DNA of 47,897 nt from an uncultured bacterium (lineage in GTDB: Bacteria; Patescibacteriota; Minisyncoccia; Phycocordibacterales; UBA9973), in contig CAIQAL010000026.1 of the NCBI GenBank assembly GCA_903869825.1, forward strand, positions 1-47,897. Reading direction: 5' to 3'. The position numbers and the translations under genes are program-made. Positions 6,801 through 16,103 of this stretch are shown piece by piece (position 1 is the first letter of the stretch; every line of letters begins with the position of its first letter). The notes under the pieces are model-generated. The model was given only the letters and a program-made list of their open reading frames with translations. It did not search any database and was not told the DNA's origin.

Positions 6801-9800
6801 TTAAATTTTTCGCTTTATTTTAGGAGGCAATATTTTCTCTTGGGGGATTTCTATTTCTTCTTTTTTCTTTCGACGACGTCGAAGATACAATATGACTCCC
6901 CCCAAAATGATAGCCATGGTACCAACTAAAGTAATAACATATAACATTATTTTTTTATCTTTATTAGCAATTTTCATCTCCGGGAAAATTGGAATTTTGG
7001 GATTTTCAATCGGCGTAGCTCTAGCTTCATTTTTATTCATTCCGATATCAGGAATTGTTGAATTAGAATTAGTCAAAATATTTGAATTCCCAGGTGAAAC
7101 TTTTTTCACATTCTTGCCCAATTTTGTATTTTTAATATTTTCTTTTCCTTTAGTCAAATTATCAGTCGCCTGTTCTACTGGTGGTATTTGAATTAGGTTT
7201 GGGTTTGGAATTTGAGGTAATCCTGGATTAATATAAACTCCTCCTCCTCCACTGCCGCCGCCACTCGGTGGAACAACATTCGGTGGTAAAGTCGCGTTCG
7301 TCGCATTCACCACACTCTGTCCAATCGCATTCACTGCACTGACTCGAAAATCATAAGTCAGATTATTGGTCAACCCAGTCACTGTCGCACTAATCGCTGT
7401 CGAGGTGCCATCAGCAAAAACTAACCAATTGGAATCTGTCGCCAATTTGTATTCAATCACATAATCGGTAATCGGACTGCCCCCATCATTGGTCGGAGCA
7501 ATCCAAGAGAGAGCAACTTGTTCATCTCCCGGCACTGCTGAAACTCCCGTCGGGGCATCAGGAACGGTAACCGGAGTCACTTCATTGGAAGGTGCAGAAG
7601 AAATACTGGTTCCGATAATATTGGTTGCTTGCACGGTAAAATTATAAGTAATGCCATTTGTTAAACCAAGAACGACGATCGGAGAAGCACTGCCAGTACC
7701 GATAATTCCTCCCGGATTGGAAGTGACAACATAACCTGTGATGGGACTGCCCCCATTAAAGGCTGGTACCGTAAAAGAAACACTGGCTTGCGTATTGCTT
7801 GCTGTAGCTGTGCCAATAGTCGGAGGATCTGGAAAGGTTGCCACCGCAGTAAATGATTGAAAAGCGCTGGATGATTCTGAACCATATAAAACTTTAATAT
7901 GGAAAAAATAGTTTCCAGGAATTAATACATCTGAATTTATCGTTTCATAATAATCATGCCCTGGTTGAATAAGCGTTGCACCTGATCCACTAGAGACATC
8001 ATCTCCCCCACCACACAGATTTAATTCTCCATCCGTAACACAGTATGAATAATGATATTCGTATTGGCTGGAACCTTCATTTTTTATATGTATTTGCGTC
8101 CCAATACTTGCAACCGTTAAATCAGGGAAACCTTCAATCGACACATGAGCTGGCTCACCTGGAGTAGCAGTAGTGGTTGCACTTGGAATACTTTGACCAA
8201 TAATATTTACCGCTCGCACTCTAAAATCATACGAAGCGCCATTGGACAAACCCGTCACTATGGCAGTCGTATTAATATTTGTGCCCTCAGCAAAAACTGC
8301 CCAAGTGCCGCCAACGGTTAATTGATATTCAATAATATAATCCATGACAGCAGAACCCCCGGTCTCAATCGGAGCGGACCAAGACAAACCGACACTACTT
8401 CCCAAAACAGTGGAAGCAAGATTGATTGGCGGACCTGGTTCGGTAGATAGCTTGACTGAATTTGAAGGTGATGATGCTGGCCCCGTTCCTACTGCATTCG
8501 TGGCCGTCACTGTAAATGTATAAGTATTGCCATTGGTCAAACCCGTCACCACGATTGGCGAAGCATTGCCCGTGGCAAAATGACCATCATTTGAAGTAAC
8601 AACGTAGCTAGTAATCGGAGTTCCTCCGTCAAAAGCAGGCGCAGAAAAAGAAACTGTTGCTTGTTTATTTCCTTCCACCGCCGAGACTGTCGTCGGCGCA
8701 TTTGGCACTGTCACCGGAGTAACCGCAACAGAAGGATCCGACGGAGCGCTGTCTCCTACTGCGTTGGTAGCAACCACTCGAAAAGTATAAGCTGTGCCAT
8801 TGGCCAAACCCGTCACCACAATCGGAGAAGCATTCCCCGTCGCCGTGTGATTATCTGGACTGGAAGTGACTGTATAACCATTGATAGTACTTCCGCCATT
8901 AAATCCTGGAGGAGTAAAAACAACTGAGACTTGCGCATTACTTGGAGTGGCAATACCGATCGTCGGTGCATCCGGCACCGTTACCGGCATAGCATTCGTT
9001 TCCACACTTGGACTCCCTGGACCGACATCGTTTACTGTTCGAATTCTAAAATCATAGGATGAACCATTTAGAAGTCCAATCACCGTCGCTGATGGCAGAG
9101 GAGAAATAGGATGAGCAGAAATTAACCAATCCAAACTACTAGAAAGTTTGTATTCAACAACATAGTCGGTAATTGGTGAACCGCCATTCCAGAGAGGGGG
9201 CGTCCAAGATAAATCAACTTTCGCATTTCCAGCGAGAGCAATTGGTAAAATCGGCGCATCGGGAATAGTGGCTGGTGTCACTGAGTTAGATGAATCGGAA
9301 TCAGGACCAGTACCAGCAGCATTAGTTGCTTTAACCGTAAAAGTATACGCAGTGCCATTGGTAAGTCCACTCACCACAATCGGAGAAGTGCCACCTATCC
9401 CTGTATGATTATCCGGGTTGGAAGTGACAGTGTAATTGGTAATGGTAGAACCACCATTGGAAATTGGAGGAATAAAAGCAACCGAAGCTTGCAAATTACC
9501 TCGCAGGGCTGTGCCAATAATCGGTGCGCCAGGAATGGTGATCGGAATAGCCGTCGCGGGAATACTTGGATCACTTGACCCTGCAATATTTACCGCTTTG
9601 ATTCTGAAATCATAAGACAAACCATTGGTGAGTCCAGTCACAATCGCTGAAGGCACAACAGAAGCATCATGGTCAAAAGTGGACCAATTCACGAGTTCAC
9701 TTGAAAGTTTAAATTGAACTACATAATCCGTAATCGGTGAACCGCCATCAAAAGCCGGTGCAGTCCAAGCTAAAGAAATTCGAGCATCACCGACCGTTGT

Positions 9801-12800
9801 CAAAACGGTCGTCGGCACATTTGGAACCGTTCTCGGTTTTACTGGAGTTGAAGTTTCCGAGGCCAAACTATTGCCCACGATATTCGTGGCAAATACAGTG
9901 AAAGTATATTCCGTGCCATTCGTCAATCCGCCAACTATAACCGGCGAAGCACTTCCGGAATTACTAAAACTTCCAGGTGTAGAAGTTGCCGTGTAACTCG
10001 TAATCGGACTGCCACCATTAGAAACTGAAGCTATGAAAGCCACCGAGACTTGCGCATTGCCAGGTATTGGTGTTCCGATAATAGGCGCACTCGGAACAGT
10101 CATCGGCGTTGCAATTGCCGTCCCGCTTGCCGGCCCTTGTCCGACTCCGTTCACAGCCGAAACTCGAAAATCATAAGACAAACCATTTGTCAGTCCCGTC
10201 ACCGTCGCCGTCGTAGAAGAAGAAGCAGAATGAGCAAAATTTGCCCAAGAGCCACCTGTAGTTAATTGAAATCCAATAGTATAATCCGTAATCGCGTTTC
10301 CACCGTCCCCCGGTGCCGTCCAAGTCAAAACCACTTGCGTGTCACCATGGGTTGCAATTAAATTAGTCGGCGCATCAGGAAGATTAGCAAACATCCAACC
10401 ATTATTATTTCCTCCATTAGTAGAATTACTAGCAAAAAAACTTGCTCCCCCTGAAGCCGTGGAATAAGTGAGAGAGTTGTAATTTACATTTACTGTCCCA
10501 CTTGACTTTGAAAGTGTCCAAGGGTTTGTACCAGAAACAACACTCCAATTTATTAAATTACCATTTGTGCCATTAGCGACTAGACTTGCCGAAGACCCAA
10601 GAGTAATTGTTTTACCTCCTGTCACTCTAATTATGTTTGGAGCAGCTATTGTAAATGTTCCATTAATTATTACGTTTCCGATAAATGCAATAGTAGAAGT
10701 GCTTGAAGCTTTACCTGAAATATTAAGATTCAAAATAGTATTACCACCAAAATTTAAACTTCTAGTTAAAGTAGTGGTATCTGTAATAAGAACAATCGTT
10801 GAACTAGCTCCACTGATAGTTGTAGAGGCAGTAGAAAAGTCAACAGAAGTTATTGTTCCATTTGCTGCAAGAGTTTGAGTTCCATTTCCCAAAATTATTC
10901 CTTTTGTTTCTGTCCCTAATAAATTTAAGTAACCAAAAGTATTGCTTGTATTATTCAAATCAAGTGTTCCATTATAAATTCTTAAACCACCATAACCGGA
11001 ATTAAATATTGTATTTCTTTGCCATGTATAAGTAGCATTATAAGAAAAAAATAAAGGACTAAATGCAATAGCAGCTGATGGATTTCCAAAATCAACAGTA
11101 TAAGAATTACCATCTCTTCCTCTAAAATAAATTCCATAAGTACTTCCAACATTCCATTGAACTGCATTTGGCATTGTCAAACTTCCAAAAATTTCAGCAA
11201 AAAAACTTGGTCTATCAAATGTAAAACTAGAAGCTTTAATACCAGAAAAATCTATATTTTTACCCAAACGTACTTGATCGTCAGTTATAGTTGTAGAATT
11301 AACGACAGAATCGCTAACAAAAAAAACATTATCTTGTGCTAATGGAGAATCTACTCCAGAAAGAGAGGCCCCACTAGTAGAATCTATATGCCAAGGATTT
11401 GTTCCAGTATAAGCGGACCAATATTTTGTACTACTAGTAGTAGTTTTCCAATATAAATTCCTTGAAGGACTAAAAGTAATATTACTTCCAGCTGCATTTC
11501 CAGCATCTCCTGAACCTCCTGCAATTCCGGATAAATCAATTAGTGAAGCAAACCCAATATCCATAAAATCTACTCTTTGCATTGAAGTTGTGGCCCCAGA
11601 ATTTAAAGTAATTGTTCTCCGAGTACCTAGTGTATTTGATTGAATTAATAGTCTATACCTATTGTCAGCACCACCTTTTAAAGTTAGAGTTCCGGTGCTA
11701 TCAATAGTTTGATTGGCTCCTAAACTTAAAATCATTGTCTGCAAAGTTTTTGATGAACCATCAAAAGAGAGGTTATGAAAAGTATTTGTACCTAATATTG
11801 TGTGTGAATTAGTTGCTGTTAATCCAGTAAAATTAATTGTCCCATTAAAAATGTGGTTTCCTCCATCAAAGGTATTATAGGAGGTGTTTAAACTTAAATT
11901 TATTGTTGATCCCGTTGTAATTAAAGTCATATTGGGACTGAAACCAACTGAAGGTGTCCTATTTCCTCCCGAAAAACTTATCGTTGAATTTGTCATGTTA
12001 AAAGTTCCACCAGAAACAGTCGTGTAGTCAAAACTTTGTCCACTAACATTAACTGTTTTCCCATTAGTTGAAACTGTTCCTCCTGTCATTGTCGCCCTCT
12101 CACCAAATCTCCAATATTGGTTAAGAGTTAAATTGTCTTGTAAGGTGATATCACCTCCTGTTAAATTAAAGACAAAGTAACTTGGTGTTTGCCCAGCAGT
12201 CGTAATTGTTCTCCCTATCGAATTTCCACTAAAATTTACAACCAAACCAACAGCTTGAGTAAAAGACATTGTTGATGATAAGATCATACTTCCATAGATA
12301 TAGAATGGAGTAGCAACTGCAACTCCATATAAAGAACCAGTAAACCCAGTACAGTCCAAATTATTCGCCGTTGAATTTGTTCCGTCTACTGTCACTGCCA
12401 CCGCACCACTATTTGCATCAAGATAAGCATCTATGGCAGAGGTAGGCACTGACTGACCTCCTGTACCTCCTGAAGTCGCCGCCCAATGGGTTGTATCAGA
12501 CCAATTTCCTGCACCACCTACCCAAAATCTTGCAGTCTGAAAAGTCCAACCAGTATTATTGCCCCCATTGGTTGAAGCATGAGCAATAAAACTCGCTCCA
12601 CCTGAGGCAGTCGAATAAGTGAAAGAATTATAATTTACATTCACTGTTCCGCCTGACTTTGAAAGTGTCCAAGGGTTTGTACCAGAAACAACACTCCAAT
12701 TTATTAAATTACCATTTGTGCCATTAGCGACTAGACTTGCCGAAGACCCAAGAGTAATAGTTTTACCCCCTGTTACTCGGATTATATTAGGAGAAGAAAT

Positions 12801-14762
12801 GCTTAGAATGCCGTTAATAGTTACATTTTCATTAAATTGCCAAGTAGCAGTCGAAGTGGATTTACCTGAAAATGTCAAATTGTTTAGTGTTATTGCTCCA
12901 GCTAGAGATCTTATCCCTGTGGTAGCATCTCCCCCCAGTTCAACAGTTGAATTCTGAGCATTTAAAACCCCTGAAACATAACTAAAAACAGTATCCCCTC
13001 CTGCTGTTCTTAATGTTTTCCATGTTCCTGAACCCATGTTAACTGTCGCCCCACTAAAACTAAATCCATAACTATTACTGGTAAGATTTTTGTTATTAGC
13101 ATTAAAGGTTCCAGCATTAAAACCAATAGCATAATAAAAAGTAATATCATCTTGTAAGGTCATACTTCCACCGTAGTTATAAAAAGATATAATTCCATTT
13201 AACAATTTTCCGCCACTTGTCAGAGTATGCGTCCCTCTCCCATAAAAATTATAACTACTAGTCATAACATTACTCGTCTGAACTGCTCCAAAAGACAAAG
13301 ACCCCATTATATAAACATATGTAGGCATAAGGGTGTCATACCAAATTGGATTGTTGGTAATATTAGTCGAAGTAATATCTGTACCAAGATCTGGCTGATC
13401 TATTTTAATATTTGTTCCCGTAGCCCTGATAGAACTTGCGTTAAAAATTATATTGTCTTGCAATAGGGGGCTATCAACTCCTGTTAATTGTGTCCCTGTT
13501 CCACCGCTTCCTGTCCACCATGAATTTATATTTGGTGAACCAGTGTTGTTGTAAGCTGAGTAATAAAATGATTGATTAGCTATTGCGTTTGGTGAATACC
13601 AATAAAGAGTTCGAGGAGAGTTAAATGTTATATTATTATTTCCACCCATATCTCCACTTCCACCCATAATTCCTGATAAATCAATTGCTGATCCAAAACC
13701 AATGTCTCTGAAATCTACTCTTTGCATAGAAGTTGTAACTCCAGTACCTAAGGTGATAGTTCTTCGAGCACCAAGAGTCAGTGAAGTAACTAAAATTCGA
13801 TATCGGTTATCAGCCCCACCTTTCAACGTTAAATTTCCACCGTTTGAAATATTTAAACCAAAAACTTGGCCACCAATTCCTAAAATAAGTGAATCTCCTA
13901 CAACAGTTCCGGTCCGATTGAAATTATTAACACTCATAGAATAATCTATACCAAAAGAGCCTGAACCTGTGGCGTTTATGTTATTATAAACGGGGGATGT
14001 AAAATTATTGCCAAAAATTCTCATATTAGAACCAGTAAAATTTAAAGTGGAATTTGTAGCAGCAAAAGGCGATATTGCATTATTACAAGCATACCAATAC
14101 CCACCGCTTGCTACTAAATTTATCGTCGAATTAGAAATGTCTAATCCTCGACTATTAGTAAAACAAGTATTAAAAGCACCCCAAGTATGAGTAAAAGCAC
14201 CAGTAATTAAAGTTCCCATATTTAAAGTCACAATAGATGATGTCCTTGTTGTTATTGCATCACCAACCGTAAATGTCTGCCCTGAACCATTGAAAGTCAA
14301 AGCTCCAAGTGTATTTCCTGCAGTAATCAAAGTTCCAGTTGCAAGAATTGCAAGTTCTGCTGTGTCACCACCTGCCACAAATTTTCCAGCCGCTAATGTT
14401 ACACTTCCAGATACAGATAGTTTCATGGCATTGGTAATGGTTAAAGTCCCGGCAGAACCTGTCATATTCAAAGTCTTTGTCACGGATGTAGTAGTATTAA
14501 CTGTCACATTTCCTGAACTTGCGTTAAAAATTACATCATCAAATGCAGTCGGGGCGAGAGTGTCCGCAATGCCATTCGGAGTACTACTCCAGGTAACATC
14601 AGACGACCAATTCCCTCCAACAGATCGTGCGTATTTTGTCGTACCAGCCGCATGGCCTGCTCGGAAACAAACAAAAGTAACAAGTATTAACGTAAAAACA
14701 AAGAAAATTCTTGAAAAGATTTTCCTTTTTCTTTCCTTATTTTTGCCAAATAAAATAGGCAT
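6801..14762 (-). CDS. Giant cell-surface protein: duplicated beta-rich region plus ten FN3 domains, membrane-anchored
   Basis: A 2653-residue secreted protein. A signal-anchor-like segment (residues about 15-40, ending GHAAG) is followed to about residue 1455 by Thr/Ser/Asn/Gly-rich beta-solenoid-like sequence in four blocks. Blocks 1 and 3 (GNWSSDVTW, GNWSDTTHW) resemble each other, as do 2 and 4 (GVDSPLLQDN, GVDSPLAQDN), so this half arose by duplication of a 717-codon unit. From about 1458 to 2500 come ten fibronectin type III domains of two alternating subtypes. A non-FN3 domain of about 100 residues with two cysteines (HYSYCVTDGELNLCGGG) lies between domains 8 and 9. A Gly-rich linker, a membrane helix (about 2603-2626) and a basic tail RRRRKKK end the protein. 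It probably mediates attachment or surface structure; no catalytic motif is visible. Being one uninterrupted frame of 8 kb, it is evidently under selection. Confidence 0.88.
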   Translation of the reverse strand: MPILFGKNKERKRKIFSRIFFVFTLILVTFVCFRAGHAAGTTKYARSVGGNWSSDVTWSSTPNGIADTLAPTAFDDVIFNASSGNVTVNTTTSVTKTLNMTGSAGTLTITNAMKLSVSGSVTLAAGKFVAGGDTAELAILATGTLITAGNTLGALTFNGSGQTFTVGDAITTRTSSIVTLNMGTLITGAFTHTWGAFNTCFTNSRGLDISNSTINLVASGGYWYACNNAISPFAATNSTLNFTGSNMRIFGNNFTSPVYNNINATGSGSFGIDYSMSVNNFNRTGTVVGDSLILGIGGQVFGLNISNGGNLTLKGGADNRYRILVTSLTLGARRTITLGTGVTTSMQRVDFRDIGFGSAIDLSGIMGGSGDMGGNNNITFNSPRTLYWYSPNAIANQSFYYSAYNNTGSPNINSWWTGSGGTGTQLTGVDSPLLQDNIIFNASSIRATGTNIKIDQPDLGTDITSTNITNNPIWYDTLMPTYVYIMGSLSFGAVQTSNVMTSSYNFYGRGTHTLTSGGKLLNGIISFYNYGGSMTLQDDITFYYAIGFNAGTFNANNKNLTSNSYGFSFSGATVNMGSGTWKTLRTAGGDTVFSYVSGVLNAQNSTVELGGDATTGIRSLAGAITLNNLTFSGKSTSTATWQFNENVTINGILSISSPNIIRVTGGKTITLGSSASLVANGTNGNLINWSVVSGTNPWTLSKSGGTVNVNYNSFTYSTASGGASFIAHASTNGGNNTGWTFQTARFWVGGAGNWSDTTHWAATSGGTGGQSVPTSAIDAYLDANSGAVAVTVDGTNSTANNLDCTGFTGSLYGVAVATPFYIYGSMILSSTMSFTQAVGLVVNFSGNSIGRTITTAGQTPSYFVFNLTGGDITLQDNLTLNQYWRFGERATMTGGTVSTNGKTVNVSGQSFDYTTVSGGTFNMTNSTISFSGGNRTPSVGFSPNMTLITTGSTINLSLNTSYNTFDGGNHIFNGTINFTGLTATNSHTILGTNTFHNLSFDGSSKTLQTMILSLGANQTIDSTGTLTLKGGADNRYRLLIQSNTLGTRRTITLNSGATTSMQRVDFMDIGFASLIDLSGIAGGSGDAGNAAGSNITFSPSRNLYWKTTTSSTKYWSAYTGTNPWHIDSTSGASLSGVDSPLAQDNVFFVSDSVVNSTTITDDQVRLGKNIDFSGIKASSFTFDRPSFFAEIFGSLTMPNAVQWNVGSTYGIYFRGRDGNSYTVDFGNPSAAIAFSPLFFSYNATYTWQRNTIFNSGYGGLRIYNGTLDLNNTSNTFGYLNLLGTETKGIILGNGTQTLAANGTITSVDFSTASTTISGASSTIVLITDTTTLTRSLNFGGNTILNLNISGKASSTSTIAFIGNVIINGTFTIAAPNIIRVTGGKTITLGSSASLVANGTNGNLINWSVVSGTNPWTLSKSSGTVNVNYNSLTYSTASGGASFFASNSTNGGNNNGWMFANLPDAPTNLIATHGDTQVVLTWTAPGDGGNAITDYTIGFQLTTGGSWANFAHSASSSTTATVTGLTNGLSYDFRVSAVNGVGQGPASGTAIATPMTVPSAPIIGTPIPGNAQVSVAFIASVSNGGSPITSYTATSTPGSFSNSGSASPVIVGGLTNGTEYTFTVFATNIVGNSLASETSTPVKPRTVPNVPTTVLTTVGDARISLAWTAPAFDGGSPITDYVVQFKLSSELVNWSTFDHDASVVPSAIVTGLTNGLSYDFRIKAVNIAGSSDPSIPATAIPITIPGAPIIGTALRGNLQASVAFIPPISNGGSTITNYTVTSNPDNHTGIGGTSPIVVSGLTNGTAYTFTVKATNAAGTGPDSDSSNSVTPATIPDAPILPIALAGNAKVDLSWTPPLWNGGSPITDYVVEYKLSSSLDWLISAHPISPLPSATVIGLLNGSSYDFRIRTVNDVGPGSPSVETNAMPVTVPDAPTIGIATPSNAQVSVVFTPPGFNGGSTINGYTVTSSPDNHTATGNASPIVVTGLANGTAYTFRVVATNAVGDSAPSDPSVAVTPVTVPNAPTTVSAVEGNKQATVSFSAPAFDGGTPITSYVVTSNDGHFATGNASPIVVTGLTNGNTYTFTVTATNAVGTGPASSPSNSVKLSTEPGPPINLASTVLGSSVGLSWSAPIETGGSAVMDYIIEYQLTVGGTWAVFAEGTNINTTAIVTGLSNGASYDFRVRAVNIIGQSIPSATTTATPGEPAHVSIEGFPDLTVASIGTQIHIKNEGSSQYEYHYSYCVTDGELNLCGGGDDVSSGSGATLIQPGHDYYETINSDVLIPGNYFFHIKVLYGSESSSAFQSFTAVATFPDPPTIGTATASNTQASVSFTVPAFNGGSPITGYVVTSNPGGIIGTGSASPIVVLGLTNGITYNFTVQATNIIGTSISSAPSNEVTPVTVPDAPTGVSAVPGDEQVALSWIAPTNDGGSPITDYVIEYKLATDSNWLVFADGTSTAISATVTGLTNNLTYDFRVSAVNAIGQSVVNATNATLPPNVVPPSGGGSGGGGVYINPGLPQIPNPNLIQIPPVEQATDNLTKGKENIKNTKLGKNVKKVSPGNSNILTNSNSTIPDIGMNKNEARATPIENPKIPIFPEMKIANKDKKIMLYVITLVGTMAIILGGVILYLRRRRKKKEEIEIPQEKILPPKIKRKI
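10503..10607. repeat. 105-bp perfect intragenic repeat, copy A
   Basis: Identical over 105 bases to 12654-12758; the 2151-bp offset is exactly 717 codons. It encodes the end of beta-rich block 4 in the giant surface protein. Confidence 0.9.
12654..12758. repeat. 105-bp perfect intragenic repeat, copy B
   Basis: Identical to 10503-10607; encodes the end of beta-rich block 2. Flanking sequence is similar but diverged. Confidence 0.9.
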
Positions 14763-14770
14763 TCGAATTA

Positions 14771-14779
14771 ATTATAACA
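14771..14779 (-). promoter_or_regulatory. Extended -10 box TGTTATAAT for the giant surface protein
   Basis: Minus strand, 9 bases from the ATG at 14762, so the leader is about 2 bases. It lies in the short divergent intergenic region shared with tsaD. Confidence 0.5.
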
Positions 14780-14843
14780 TATTTTTATTCGTAAAATGAA
14801 AAAATAGTGGTAATTTTTTTTCAAATAAGCTAAATTACTTAAT

Positions 14844-16025
14844 ATGAAAATATTGAGCATTGAAACATCTTGCGATGAGACAGGCGTAAGTATATTGGGG
14901 TGTTCCGGCGGATTAAACAATTCGTCTTTTCAGATCCTTGCCGACAGTTTGAATTCTCAAATAAAAATCCACGTCCCTTTCGGCGGAGTCTTCCCTGCCC
15001 TTGCTAAAAGAGAACACTTAAAGAATTTACCAATCCTGCTCGACAAAACTTTAAAGAAAGCCCACTTGGATAAAAAGAAAAAACCGGTTGATGCTATTGC
15101 CGTCACATACGGCCCTGGACTTGAGCCAGCTCTTTGGACCGGAATTGTGTTTGCCAAAGAACTTTCAAAAAAATGGGATGTCCCACTTGTTCCAGTTAAC
15201 CATATGGAAGGCCATATCGTTTCCGTCTTTGGAGAAAACAAGAAAAAATTCAAAATAAATTTACCAAAGAATAATTTCCCAATTCTTTCCCTCCTCGTTT
15301 CTGGTGGTCATACAGAACTCGTATTATCAAAAACCTGGCGAGATTATAAAATCATCGGGGAAACTTTAGACGACGCAGCTGGTGAAGCTTTTGACAAGGT
15401 CGCCCGAATGCTCGGACTTCCATATCCCGGTGGACCTGAAATTTCAAAATTGGCAGAGAGTTTAAGAGGCAAAGAAAAACAAGATTCAGAGGGGGTTTCG
15501 AGCGCGTCGGCGCGAGAACTTCAGCAATTTTCTAGCAATAAAATTGCGTACCCGAAGAAGCTTGGTTTTTCTTTACCTAGACCAATGATATACAGCAAAA
15601 ATTTTGACTTTTCTTTTTCTGGATTAAAAACTGCGGTACTTTATTTAATAAGAGATTTAAAAGAAAAAGATTCCAACATTTTACAAAATGAAAAAATAAA
15701 ACAAATGATTGCGAAAGAATTCGAAGATGCAGTCGTAGAAACCTTGGTCCACAAAACAAGAAAAGCAATCGAAAAATACGGTGCCAAAACTTTGATTGTG
15801 GCTGGCGGAGTTTCGGGAAATAAATATCTAAAAAAAGAAATTTCCGTCTTAGGCGGATCCGCCTCTGGCGGAAAAAAAATCAAAGTATTGTTCCCTTCCA
15901 AAAAATTAGCTACCGATAACTCGGTGATGATCGGAATAGTGGGATATTTAAAATTTTTAGAAAAAGGAATGAAAGGAACACCTCACTCAAAAATAAAAGC
16001 CGAAGGAAACCTTCGATTTAATTAA
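14844..16025 (+). CDS. tsaD: tRNA N6-adenosine threonylcarbamoyltransferase TsaD
   Basis: A 393-residue member of the Kae1/TsaD family, which transfers threonylcarbamoyl from TC-AMP to A37 of ANN-decoding tRNAs. Visible hallmarks are the N-terminal ILSIETSCDETG, the metal-binding HMEGH near residue 118, LLVSGGHTEL, DDAAGEAFDKVARMLGL, FSFSGLKTAV, the nucleotide-binding AGGVSGNKYL and the C-terminal ATDNSVMIG. It is longer than the usual 330-345 residues because of two in-frame inserts: residues about 214-235, where the DNA holds palindromic elements, and residues about 337-343, encoded by a GGCGGATCCGCC palindrome. Both sit at surface-loop positions between conserved motifs. A weak TAAATT box lies 8 bases from the ATG. 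TsaC is also in this window but not adjacent. Confidence 0.95.
   Translation: MKILSIETSCDETGVSILGCSGGLNNSSFQILADSLNSQIKIHVPFGGVFPALAKREHLKNLPILLDKTLKKAHLDKKKKPVDAIAVTYGPGLEPALWTGIVFAKELSKKWDVPLVPVNHMEGHIVSVFGENKKKFKINLPKNNFPILSLLVSGGHTELVLSKTWRDYKIIGETLDDAAGEAFDKVARMLGLPYPGGPEISKLAESLRGKEKQDSEGVSSASARELQQFSSNKIAYPKKLGFSLPRPMIYSKNFDFSFSGLKTAVLYLIRDLKEKDSNILQNEKIKQMIAKEFEDAVVETLVHKTRKAIEKYGAKTLIVAGGVSGNKYLKKEISVLGGSASGGKKIKVLFPSKKLATDNSVMIGIVGYLKFLEKGMKGTPHSKIKAEGNLRFN
15524..15547 (+). repeat. Palindromic element inside tsaD (insert 1)
   Basis: GCAATTTT and AAAATTGC form an 8-bp stem with an 8-base loop. Just upstream (15500-15517) is a GC-rich block AGCGCGTCGGCGCG. The encoded SSASARELQQFSS has no counterpart that I know of in TsaD, suggesting an in-frame palindromic insertion. 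Confidence 0.55.
15852..15872 (+). repeat. GC-rich palindromic element inside tsaD (insert 2)
   Basis: GGCGGATCCGCC is a perfect 12-bp palindrome; overlapping it, TCCGCC-TCT-GGCGGA forms a hairpin. It encodes GGSASGG between two conserved motifs of TsaD. Confidence 0.6.
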
Positions 16026-16042
16026 AAAATTGGCAAATTTTT

Positions 16043-16072
16043 AGCGCAGATCCGAAATATCGAATCTGCGCT
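16043..16072. other. Strong hairpin between convergent genes
   Basis: AGCGCAGAT and ATCTGCGCT pair over 9 bp, extended by CGA/TCG after one mismatch. It lies between the ends of tsaD and the leftward gene at 16104. Neither side has a clean T-run, so a bidirectional terminator is possible but not certain. Confidence 0.5.
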
Positions 16073-16103
16073 GGTTTGTGTCTCGAATCTCTCGAGGCTT
16101 GGA

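Noticed and set aside
7240-10383. Regularly spaced similar sequences suggesting a repeat array such as CRISPR
   Set aside because: The period is about 280-290 bp and translates to FN3 domains; there are no short identical repeats with unique spacers anywhere in the window.
10050-14799. Several open frames on the plus strand within the giant surface gene
   Set aside because: They are antisense to a single uninterrupted 2653-codon frame with recognisable domains and have no promoter-start arrangement.
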